Shown: positions 18,792 through 24,802 of the stretch, one piece after another
How the letters are laid out: the number at the start of each line of letters is the position of its first letter
How positions within the stretch are numbered: position 1 is the stretch's first letter
From: a virus
Direction: 5' to 3' (one strand)
IMG/VR virus record: IMGVR_UViG_3300012936_000156
Span: 1-24,802 of that record
DNA: 24,802 bases
Position numbers and translations under genes: made by a program
Notes under the pieces: model-generated
The model's input: only the letters and a program-made list of their open reading frames with translations
The model's database searches: none
What the model was told of the DNA's origin: nothing

Positions 18792-19094
18792 TTAAATTCC
18801 TAACATCTGTTTTAAAATAGGACCTTTCGGTAGGTAAATTTTTGTACCAGCTTCTATATCATAGACAGGATCTTTAATTGTATCCATGTTTCTTTGTGCG
18901 AATACCCACCATAATTTTGATGTGCCATATAAATCATAAGCAAGTAAATCAGGACGATGTGTGTATTGTGTTTCAATTTCATACAATATGTCATCAGCTT
19001 CTGCAGGCACTGATCTAATTTGAAACACACCCATATAGTCTCTATTTACTGGTGTATTTTTCCAAGGACTTGTATTTGAATAACTTGCTGGCAT
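18792..19094 (-). CDS. 53: Baseplate wedge protein gp53
   Basis: A 100-residue match to the T4 gp53 family, which joins wedges together; T4 gp53 is 196 residues, so this is a compact form. Conserved features are the RPDLLAYDLYGTSKLWWVFA block and the LysM-like end DPVYDIEAGTKIYLP. The start overlaps the gp48-like stop as TAATG, and the stop is one base before the GTG of the hub gene. Position inside a baseplate operon supports the call. The protein looks complete. Confidence 0.85.
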   Translation of the reverse strand: MPASYSNTSPWKNTPVNRDYMGVFQIRSVPAEADDILYEIETQYTHRPDLLAYDLYGTSKLWWVFAQRNMDTIKDPVYDIEAGTKIYLPKGPILKQMLGI

Positions 19095-19939
19095 TATATC
19101 ATTCCATTATTACTAATTAATTTTCCACTTACAAAATCTTTTAATGTAAATTGTTCTACATGTGTTCTGCTGTAGATTGGCTGAACTGTAACAGCAATTA
19201 AACTTTGTGATGGTACCCATGTACCCGGACCTGTTTCATTAGTTGGATCATCTGTGTTTATCTTTGTTTTAAAATAGTCTACATCTTGTGGCATATCAAT
19301 GTTAAAACCTGTTAATACACACGGAACATTTTTAAATACATATTCTCCATATCCATTAAGTTTTGTAATAGGTGGAGGATTTCCAGATTCTGGTCCGTTA
19401 TCTCCATAAAACATTTTTGTCAATGTTCGTAAAAAGGTAACTGCGGCTATCCAATATTTTGCATCTGCATTTGTTTCAACAAAAAAGTCACCGGAAATAG
19501 TAATAGCGTCCACAGCGGAGTTCTGATAATTGTAAAAAGGATAATTACTATGAGCAGGTTGCATTGAATTGTAGTTTGCAGAGTGCGAAAAAATTATCGA
19601 AGGTGTAAAAGGAAATATCATTCTGTCTCCAGTATCTACCAAAGGATTCAATAAAGGTGATGACAAATCGTTTACAATAGGGGGAATACTTAGACTTACA
19701 CGCCAGTCATTATTACTACCAGTATCTGTAACTAGTGCTTCAGTGGTAGTTTTCTTTTCTGGTACAGCATCTTTTGCTAAATTAGTGCTTCTAATAGCCC
19801 GCATGTAATCTTTAGGATTACCTGTAAATTTAGCAACTTTTTTTGCTTTCTCTTTAACTTCGTTCTGTAAGACGCCTCCTGGGCCTCTTTTTATTTGTAT
19901 ACCTGGGGTATTAGGATCTGCGTCTTTAAATGTAGCCAT
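19094..19939 (-). CDS. 48: Baseplate tail tube cap protein (gp48-like)
   Basis: First gene of the minus-strand operon, 281 residues. The central and C-terminal parts (about 90-260) contain DTGDRMIFPFTPSIIFSHSA, AVDAITISGDFFVETNADAK, PPPITKLNGYGEYVFKNVPC and DMPQDVDYFK. These features recall the tube-initiator/cap proteins gp48 and gp54 of T4-like marine phages, whose fold is related to the tail tube. T4 gp48 is 364 residues. The assignment to gp48 rather than gp54 rests on recall of gene order in marine relatives and is less certain. A strong AGGAGT precedes the ATG, with a late-promoter-like CTAAATA further upstream. Residues 17-22 (KRGPGG) recur in the spike protein linker. Confidence 0.65.
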   Translation of the reverse strand: MATFKDADPNTPGIQIKRGPGGVLQNEVKEKAKKVAKFTGNPKDYMRAIRSTNLAKDAVPEKKTTTEALVTDTGSNNDWRVSLSIPPIVNDLSSPLLNPLVDTGDRMIFPFTPSIIFSHSANYNSMQPAHSNYPFYNYQNSAVDAITISGDFFVETNADAKYWIAAVTFLRTLTKMFYGDNGPESGNPPPITKLNGYGEYVFKNVPCVLTGFNIDMPQDVDYFKTKINTDDPTNETGPGTWVPSQSLIAVTVQPIYSRTHVEQFTLKDFVSGKLISNNGMI

Positions 19940-19963
19940 AATAAATTTTACTCCTAGTAGTAT

Positions 19964-19970
19964 TATTTAG
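19964..19970 (-). promoter_or_regulatory. Candidate late promoter of the baseplate operon
   Basis: The minus strand reads CTAAATA, 25 bases upstream of the first ATG of the operon, at almost the same distance as the AATAAATA before gp6 (26 bases). A Shine-Dalgarno AGGAGT lies between. It shares the AAATA end of the T4 late element TATAAATA. The adjacent plus-strand base begins the -35 box of the divergent gp55 promoter. Function is inferred from position and motif. Confidence 0.45.
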
Positions 19971-19999
19971 TTGACTTTTTAATGTACGTAGTTTATAAT
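19971..19999 (+). promoter_or_regulatory. Sigma-70-type promoter for gp55
   Basis: TTGACT (19971-19976), a 17-base spacer and TATAAT (19994-19999) match 11 of 12 bases of the bacterial housekeeping consensus at ideal spacing. The expected start near 20006 gives a leader of about 18 bases that includes AGGAAA before the ATG at 20024. This fits an early promoter read by host polymerase before phage sigma is made. Confidence 0.8.
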
Positions 20000-20023
20000 A
20001 TAACAGTTAAATAGGAAAAATAT

Positions 20024-20854
20024 ATGAGAAAAACAAATTATTTGAACAATAAAGACATACTTAAAGAGATACACAAATCTAAAAATACTTTCAATAGTTA
20101 CACAGATACAGACTTTGCACAGTATGATATAATTTTGCCATCTATAGATAAAGTAAACATACGAACTATAGCAGAAGCAAAAAGAAATAAAGCAAAACGC
20201 TTGAGTGTACAAGCATTTGAACTAGCAAAAAGCCAAGGAAAAAAGGTAAAACAAGCAGAATGTGAAGTTGATTACAAAAAAATTACAAAAGAAGAACTAA
20301 TTTTTAGAATTATGACATTTGATCATATCCCAGAAGAGCCTGGACGTAAAAAGAATCCAAAAACAATAGCAGATACTAAAACAAAACTTAATTTTCCACC
20401 ATTCCAACATTACAAGTTTAATGATGCTGGTGAATTACTTTGTGTAGGTAAAAGTCATTGGGTTGGCGGTATGGAAAATGGTTATTTTTCAAAAGACCAC
20501 GGAAAAGCTACGAACAAACTTGCACTAATGTGGATGAAATTATGTGATAGATACGCTACACGTGGCAATGTGAGAGGATATACTTATAATGATGAAATGC
20601 GAGGACAAGCGATACTGCAACTTGCTCAAATTGGTTTACAATTTGATGAGTCTAAGAGTAATAACCCGTTTGCTTATTACACAGCGGCAGTCACAAACTC
20701 ATTTGTACGTGTTATCAACCTTGAAAAACGCAATCAAAACATTAGAGACGACATCTTAGAGATGAATAATATGAATCCTTCTTATACTAGACAACACCAG
20801 GGAGAGTGGGAAGCAAGTCAGCGTAGAGAAAAAGAAGCGTCACAAGCAAAATAA
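20024..20854 (+). CDS. 55: Late-transcription sigma factor gp55
   Basis: Homologue of T4 gp55, the small sigma-like protein that directs host core RNA polymerase to late promoters with help from the sliding clamp gp45. The sigma region 2-like segment is at about 165-250: NKLALMWMKLCDRYATRG, YTYNDEMRGQAILQLAQIGL, then SNNPFAYYTAAVTNSFVRVI and EKRNQNIRDDILEMNNMNPS, matching the conserved gp55 core of marine T4-like phages. T4 gp55 is 185 residues; the 276 here include about 160 N-terminal residues, Lys-rich in the first 90, with no domain I recognise. It is expressed from a near-consensus sigma-70 promoter and lies 56 bases before gp47. Confidence 0.9.
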   Translation: MRKTNYLNNKDILKEIHKSKNTFNSYTDTDFAQYDIILPSIDKVNIRTIAEAKRNKAKRLSVQAFELAKSQGKKVKQAECEVDYKKITKEELIFRIMTFDHIPEEPGRKKNPKTIADTKTKLNFPPFQHYKFNDAGELLCVGKSHWVGGMENGYFSKDHGKATNKLALMWMKLCDRYATRGNVRGYTYNDEMRGQAILQLAQIGLQFDESKSNNPFAYYTAAVTNSFVRVINLEKRNQNIRDDILEMNNMNPSYTRQHQGEWEASQRREKEASQAK

Positions 20855-20858
20855 TCTC

Positions 20859-20887
20859 TTGACAAATAACAATTTTTACTGTATGCT
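20859..20887 (+). promoter_or_regulatory. Sigma-70-type promoter for gp47-gp46
   Basis: TTGACA (20859-20864, perfect -35), a 17-base spacer and TATGCT (20882-20887, 4 of 6 of the -10 consensus, keeping the key T, A and final T). It lies just after the gp55 stop. The expected transcript start near 20894 leaves AAAGGA (20899-20904) as Shine-Dalgarno six bases before the gp47 ATG. Confidence 0.7.
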
Positions 20888-20910
20888 AGTAAAAAATAAA
20901 AGGATATTTC

Positions 20911-21921
20911 ATGTTTAAGAAAGCGGCTGTCTTTACAGATATCCATTTTGGACTAAAAGGTAATTCAAAAATTCACAATGATGATTGTGAAAATTTTGTA
21001 GACTGGTACATAGAACGTGCAAAAGAACACGGATGTGAAACAGGTATCTTTTGTGGTGATTGGCATCACAATAGAAACAGTCTAAACCTTACCACAATGG
21101 ATGCAACAATACGTTGTTTAGAAAAATTAGGTAAAGCATTTGATAATTTTTACATGTTCGTTGGTAATCACGACTTGTATTATAAAGATAAAAGAGATGT
21201 AAGCTCTACAGAGTTTGCAAGACACATTCCAGGTATAAATGTAGTTGAAGATTTTACAGAAATTGAAGATGTAGCGTTGGTTCCTTGGTTAATAGGTGAC
21301 GAATGGAAGAAAATTCAACAATGTAAATCAAAATATATGTTTGGACACTTTGAACTTCCACACTTTTATATGAATGCAATGGTGCAAATGCCCGAACACG
21401 GTGACCTACGTGCAGAACATTTCGTAAATCAAAAATATGTGTTCTCTGGACACTTCCATAAAAGACAAAAACAAGGGGCCATCCATTACATTGGTAATGC
21501 ATTTCCACACAACTATGCAGATGCATGGGACGATGCACGTGGAATGATGGTATTAGATAGAGAGAATGACGGTGAACCAATGTACATTGATTGGTCAGAC
21601 TGTCCAAAATATAGAACAACATCGTTAAGCAAACTAATTGATCCAAAAAGTGACATAATTAAACCAAATATGTACCTACGTGTTACTATTGATATTCCAA
21701 TTAGTTACGAAGAAGCAAGTTTTATAAAAGAAACTTATGTAAGCACACACGGATGTCGTGAAATTACACTTATTCCGCAAAAACAGATTGAAGAAATATC
21801 AACAGAGTTGGATATTTCAACATTTGAATCAGTAGATCAAATTGTTTCTAAAGAAATTGAAGCAATTGAAAGTGAACAATTTAACAAAAAGATGTTATTA
21901 GACATCTACAACGAGTTATAA
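20911..21921 (+). CDS. 47: Recombination endonuclease subunit gp47 (SbcD/Mre11-like)
   Basis: A 336-residue metallophosphoesterase nuclease; T4 gp47 is 339. Together with gp46 it forms the phage Mre11/Rad50-type complex that resects DNA ends for recombination-dependent replication and host DNA breakdown. All five metal motifs are visible: TDIH (D10, H12), GDWHH (D50), GNHDLYY (N86, H87), GHFE (H146) and SGHFHK (H181, H183). It has its own sigma-70-like promoter and its stop overlaps the gp46 start as TAATG, fitting stoichiometric production. The sequence looks intact. Confidence 0.95.
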   Translation: MFKKAAVFTDIHFGLKGNSKIHNDDCENFVDWYIERAKEHGCETGIFCGDWHHNRNSLNLTTMDATIRCLEKLGKAFDNFYMFVGNHDLYYKDKRDVSSTEFARHIPGINVVEDFTEIEDVALVPWLIGDEWKKIQQCKSKYMFGHFELPHFYMNAMVQMPEHGDLRAEHFVNQKYVFSGHFHKRQKQGAIHYIGNAFPHNYADAWDDARGMMVLDRENDGEPMYIDWSDCPKYRTTSLSKLIDPKSDIIKPNMYLRVTIDIPISYEEASFIKETYVSTHGCREITLIPQKQIEEISTELDISTFESVDQIVSKEIEAIESEQFNKKMLLDIYNEL

Positions 21922-23693
21922 TGATAAAAGTAAAAGATTTAACAGTAAAAAACTTTATGAGTGTGGGTAATCAAACCCAAGCAGTTGACTTTAATAAAGA
22001 ACAACTAACACTCGTGCTTGGTGAAAACTTAGATCAAGGAGGTGATGATTCTGGATCGCGTAACGGTACAGGCAAAACTACGATAATCAATGCATTGTCG
22101 TATGCACTGTATGGCCAAGCATTGACCAACATCAAACGTAACAACCTTATTAACAAAACAAATAGTAAGGGGATGTTGGTCACTTTACACTTTGAAAAGG
22201 ACGGCATTGACTATAGAATTGAGCGTGGACGCTCTCCTAATGTGCTAAAGTTCTTTATCAATGACCAGGAACAAGAGTTGATTGACGAATCTCAAGGTGA
22301 CAGCCGCAAAACACAAGAGACAATCAACAACTTGTTGGGTATGAGTCACGATATGTTCAAACATATCGTGGCTCTAAACACCTATACAGATCCTTTTTTA
22401 AGTATGCGGCAAAATGATCAACGTGCAATTATAGAACAATTACTTGGTATTACTATTTTAACAGAAAAAGCAGAAAATCTAAAAGAACAGATAAAAAATA
22501 CTAAAGAAAAGGTTACAGAAGAAACTGCAAAGATAAATGCACAGCAACAAGCAAACGAAAGAGTTGAAAGTACAATTACAAGTTTGCAAGGAACACAAAG
22601 AGCATGGATAAGCAAAAAAACGCAAGACGTAGAAAAGTTACAAACTGCATTAAATGAATTAGAACACTTAGATATTGATAATGAGCTAGATTCACATGAA
22701 AAACTATCGTCTTGGAGTGAACAAAACAATGCAATTACGGCTCTTAATAAAGAAAAAGGCACATTAGAGTCAGCACTACTACGTGCAAACAAGTCTGTTG
22801 AAAAAGCATCTAAAGATATTGCAAATTTAGATGATGCAACTTGTTACACATGCGGACAAGCATTACATGATGATAAAAAAGCAGAGCTAGAAGCACGTAA
22901 AGCAAAAGAGTTAGCAGATGCAGAAGCATATCAAAAAGAAGTTGCAGATAAACTACAAGAAGTTGTGACTGGATTAAATGAAATTGGTGATATAAATGGC
23001 AGGCCAAATACATTTTATGAAACTGCTAAAGAAGCATACGAACATAGACAAAATGTTGACAGTTTAAAACAAGCACTTCAATCAAAAGAAGCAGAAACTG
23101 ATCCATATGAACAACAAATTAATGAATTAAAACAAACTGCAATACAACAAATTGACTGGACACCTATAAACAGACTAGATGAATTCAAAGAACATCAAGA
23201 ATTTTTACTTAAACTTCTTACAAACAAAGATTCGTTTATACGTAAAAAAATTATAGATCAAAATTTAGCATATCTAAACAATAGACTTACATATTATCTT
23301 GATAAACTTGGATTACCGCATCAAGTAGAGTTTCAAAATGATTTAAGTGTGCAAATTACGCAATTAGGTCAAGACTTAGACTTTGATAACTTATCAAGGG
23401 GTGAGCGTAATAGACTTATACTTGGTATGAGTTTTGCATTCCGTGATGTTTGGGAAAGTTTATATCAGAATATTAATTTATTGTTTATCGACGAACTTAT
23501 TGACAGCGGTATGGATAGTGCAGGTGTTGAACATGCACTTGCTGTAATTAAGAAAATGGGTAGAGAAAGACATAAAAATGTTTTCTTGATATCACACAAA
23601 GACGAACTTATAGGAAGAGTTAATCATTTGATGAAAGTTGTCAAAGAAAATGGCTTTACATCTTATGAAAACGATATAGAGATTGTAGAATGA
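21921..23693 (+). CDS. 46: Recombination endonuclease ATPase subunit gp46 (SbcC/Rad50-like)
   Basis: A 590-residue SMC-type ATPase, partner of gp47 (T4 gp46 is 560). Order of features: N-lobe with Walker A GSRNGTGKTT (K52); coiled-coil arm from about 180 to 300; zinc hook CYTCG (C308, C311); returning coiled coil to about 420; ABC signature LSRGERNRL (491-499); Walker B LLFIDE (D524, E525); D-loop region and H-loop ISHK (H559). Every catalytic element is present. Its stop overlaps the next ATG as ATGA. The first 500 bases are visibly richer in G+C than the rest (see findings). Confidence 0.95.
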   Translation: MIKVKDLTVKNFMSVGNQTQAVDFNKEQLTLVLGENLDQGGDDSGSRNGTGKTTIINALSYALYGQALTNIKRNNLINKTNSKGMLVTLHFEKDGIDYRIERGRSPNVLKFFINDQEQELIDESQGDSRKTQETINNLLGMSHDMFKHIVALNTYTDPFLSMRQNDQRAIIEQLLGITILTEKAENLKEQIKNTKEKVTEETAKINAQQQANERVESTITSLQGTQRAWISKKTQDVEKLQTALNELEHLDIDNELDSHEKLSSWSEQNNAITALNKEKGTLESALLRANKSVEKASKDIANLDDATCYTCGQALHDDKKAELEARKAKELADAEAYQKEVADKLQEVVTGLNEIGDINGRPNTFYETAKEAYEHRQNVDSLKQALQSKEAETDPYEQQINELKQTAIQQIDWTPINRLDEFKEHQEFLLKLLTNKDSFIRKKIIDQNLAYLNNRLTYYLDKLGLPHQVEFQNDLSVQITQLGQDLDFDNLSRGERNRLILGMSFAFRDVWESLYQNINLLFIDELIDSGMDSAGVEHALAVIKKMGRERHKNVFLISHKDELIGRVNHLMKVVKENGFTSYENDIEIVE

Positions 23694-23956
23694 GCAAGGA
23701 CGAAGTAGTTAGTAACTGTGTTGGCGATGATTTCAAACCTATTGATAGGTTATATGGTGATTTGCACGGCAAACATTTCGTTGTAAACAAAGACTTTAGT
23801 ACATATAAAGGCAAAGTCTTTAAGAAAGGCTTACTAGTCAAAGACATTGATGGGAATAGGTTTAGAAGTCATTGTTTTGTTACAGAGGACAATCGTTATT
23901 TTGATAGAACTGGTATGCCAATAGCAAAACCTAATGGATTGATTGGTGATGAGTGA
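23690..23956 (+). CDS. Small conserved-looking protein of unknown function
   Basis: An 88-residue ORF starting at an ATG that overlaps the gp46 stop (ATGA), so it is probably co-translated with gp46. Visible composition: mixed charge, many aromatic residues, a probable beta-rich middle (KHFVVNKDFSTYKGKVFKKG followed by LLVKDIDGNRFRS), no membrane segment and no signal peptide. The regular strand pattern suggests a small SH3-like or OB-like barrel, but no family is recognised. Codon use and tight spacing support that it is real. Confidence 0.7.
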   Translation: MSKDEVVSNCVGDDFKPIDRLYGDLHGKHFVVNKDFSTYKGKVFKKGLLVKDIDGNRFRSHCFVTEDNRYFDRTGMPIAKPNGLIGDE

Positions 23957-24167
23957 TATAAAAGATGATATACATGATCAATTAACAAAGGCTTATTTAG
24001 AATATTTCAAGGCAAACGAAACATACGAAGCAAAAAACTCTGTGCGTACAACAACTGCTGTAAGAAGATGTTTAAGAACTATCAGAACACTAGCAAAGCA
24101 ACGCATGGATCAAATAGCACAAGATCACAAGGCAACTAGAATAACCAAAAAAGACAAAAATTTATAG
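23949..24167 (+). CDS. Small basic helical protein of unknown function
   Basis: 72 residues from the ATG at 23949, which overlaps the end of the upstream gene by 8 bases; in-frame TTG and GTG lie just upstream, but ATG followed by SDIKDD is the better start. The N-terminal half is acidic and helical; the C-terminal half is strongly basic (TAVRRCLRTIRTLAKQRMDQ, then KKDKN at the end). A similar layout occurs in short uncharacterised proteins of marine T4-like phages with an ARKAL...LAK.RR pattern; this is recall only. Nucleic-acid or polymerase contact is possible but unproven. Confidence 0.65.
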   Translation: MSDIKDDIHDQLTKAYLEYFKANETYEAKNSVRTTTAVRRCLRTIRTLAKQRMDQIAQDHKATRITKKDKNL

Positions 24168-24186
24168 CAGGCACGGTAAGTACCAC

Positions 24187-24621
24187 ATGCAATGGACTTA
24201 TCAAGGAAAAGAAGTTACTGAAATACCAGATAGTATAGAAGGATTCGTATACTTGATAACAAATCTTACCAATAATAAGAAATATATAGGCAAGAAACTA
24301 GCAAAATTCAAAAAAACCCGTCCACCGCTAAAAGGTCGCAAAAACAAGCGTAGATCTAAGGTAGAATCAGATTGGAGAGACTACTGGGGATCATCGGATA
24401 AACTATTAGCAGACGTAGAACAATTAGGCCAAGAAAAATTTACCAGGGAAATACTTTATTATTGTAAAAGTAGAGGCGAATTATCATATTTAGAGGCTAA
24501 AGAACAGTTTGCTCGCGAAGTATTGTTAAAAGACGATTACTACAATGGCATTATTAATGTAAGAGTAGGCGGTTCACAAATTCTTAGAGAAAATTTAAAG
24601 GCACACAAGGACACTGTTTGA
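24187..24621 (+). CDS. GIY-YIG family endonuclease-like protein
   Basis: 144 residues. The GIY-YIG core is visible as GFVYLITNLTNNKKYIGKK (residues 19-37, with Y22 and Y33/G35 as the paired motif), a basic stretch KKTRPPLKGRKNKRR, then SDWRDYWGSS and EAKEQFAREVL, the last providing the likely catalytic Glu of the fold. Stand-alone GIY-YIG proteins in T4-like phages are often homing endonucleases (Seg type), but short single-domain forms like this lack an obvious separate DNA-recognition module, so repair or host-DNA cleavage is equally possible. It sits 19 bases after the preceding gene with no strong Shine-Dalgarno. The 181 bases after its stop are structured and non-coding. Confidence 0.8.
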   Translation: MQWTYQGKEVTEIPDSIEGFVYLITNLTNNKKYIGKKLAKFKKTRPPLKGRKNKRRSKVESDWRDYWGSSDKLLADVEQLGQEKFTREILYYCKSRGELSYLEAKEQFAREVLLKDDYYNGIINVRVGGSQILRENLKAHKDTV

Positions 24622-24802
24622 TCTAGATAGCTAGATCCACCTTGAGTAGCAGGAAACTGCAACAGATCTGGTGAGTCCAACAGGCTGTATGCTACGAAAA
24701 CCCCTTAGCAATAGGAACGAAGCAGGGGATATTACGGTGTAGCGTATATTTTAAGAATATACGGTATAGCGTAAGATGTCGACGTAGGTTGGGAAAGGTC
24801 AG
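24622..24802 (+). ncRNA. Candidate structured RNA of unknown family, continuing past the window edge
   Basis: No open frame of useful length exists here, and the sequence is richer in G and C than its surroundings. Inverted repeats on the plus strand: GATCTAG/CTAGATC (24620-24626 with 24631-24637, loop ATAG); CTAGATC again with GATCTGG (24631-24637 with 24665-24671, one G-U); GCAG-GAAA-CTGC with a GNRA-type loop (24649-24660); GTAGCA/TGCTAC (24646-24651 with 24690-24695); CCCCT/AGGGG (24701-24705 with 24724-24728); CGTATATT/AATATACG (24743-24750 with 24756-24763). Some helices exclude each other. It does not match tRNA, tmRNA, RNase P, hammerhead or glutamine riboswitch patterns that I checked by eye. 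Strand is assumed from the flanking genes. Confidence 0.45.
24733..24773 (+). repeat. Pair of 14-base direct repeats around an 8-bp hairpin
   Basis: TACGGTGTAGCGTA (24733-24746) and TACGGTATAGCGTA (24760-24773) differ at one base and are 27 bases apart. The end of the first and the start of the second contribute to the perfect 8-bp stem CGTATATT/AATATACG with loop TTAAG. The arrangement is part of the candidate structured RNA region. Confidence 0.8.

Noticed and set aside
19979-20212. Minus-strand 77-codon ORF overlapping the gp55 start
   Set aside because: Antisense to the Lys-rich start of gp55 and covering its promoter; no ribosome site.
21254-21646. Minus-strand 130-codon ORF inside gp47
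   Set aside because: Opposite the metal-motif region of gp47; composition rich in His/Cys/Leu as expected for an antisense frame.
22418-22792. Minus-strand 124-codon hydrophobic, Cys/Ser-rich ORF inside gp46
   Set aside because: Complement of the coiled-coil coding region (Lys/Glu/Gln codons read backwards give Phe/Ser/Cys/Leu); not a membrane protein gene.
24620-24637. GATCTAG-ATAG-CTAGATC hairpin as an intrinsic terminator of the plus-strand operon
   Set aside because: No run of T follows (next bases are CACCTTGAG) and the stem is AT-rich; better treated as part of the candidate RNA structure.
24660-24710. Hammerhead ribozyme suggested by CTGGTGAGTCC followed by CGAAAAC
   Set aside because: The invariant CTGATGA is CTGGTGA here and no proper stem II sits between it and GAAA.
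24187-24802. Group I intron containing the GIY-YIG gene
   Set aside because: Only 19 bases separate the gene from the upstream ORF, with no room for the 5' half of an intron core, and no typical P7/P3 core sequence was recognised downstream.
24770-24802. Glutamine riboswitch-like or SRP-like end (GTAGG, AAAGGTCAG)
   Set aside because: The required partner motifs are absent within the window; the similarity is only a few bases.

Overview
The window reads as part of the genome of a marine T4-like myovirus (contractile-tail tailed phage), AT-rich, tightly packed and standard-code. The clearest markers are phage T4 homologues recognisable from motifs: baseplate wedge gp6, gp25 and gp53, a gp48-like tube cap, a gp5-like spike, a PAAR tip (gp5.4-like), late sigma factor gp55, and the recombination nuclease gp47/gp46. 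The style (long marine-type gp6, a giant structural protein after gp6, gp55 next to gp47-gp46) resembles T4-like phages of Prochlorococcus, Synechococcus or Pelagibacter. The host cannot be fixed from the sequence.

Layout. Positions 1 to 19939 are one minus-strand baseplate/tail operon, read from 19939 down: gp48-like, gp53, a 1081-residue hub-like protein, a gp5-like spike ending in a GH19 muramidase, a CHAP-type peptidoglycan hydrolase, PAAR tip, gp25, gp6, and a giant virion protein whose C-terminus lies outside the window (at least 2596 residues). Five of the eight junctions are TAATG stop/start overlaps, implying strong translational coupling. Late-promoter-like elements precede the gp48-like gene and gp6.

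An 84-base divergent region (19940-20023) separates this operon from a plus-strand replication/recombination/transcription block: gp55, gp47, gp46, two small unknown proteins and a GIY-YIG nuclease-like protein. gp55 and gp47 each have a near-consensus host sigma-70 promoter with a 17-base spacer. The late-type element of the structural operon and the -35 box of the gp55 promoter are directly adjacent on opposite strands, so the gene for the late sigma factor shares its promoter region with a presumed target of that factor.

The last 181 bases (24622-24802) hold no gene. They are richer in G and C and in inverted repeats than the rest of the window, and are my best candidate for an undescribed structured RNA.

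Together the minus-strand genes build the injection machine (tip, spike, two cell-wall hydrolases, hub, wedge, and a large peripheral protein with possible carbohydrate-binding repeats). The plus-strand genes handle recombination-dependent replication and the switch to late transcription. No tRNA, CRISPR array, integrase, insertion sequence or attachment site was seen.
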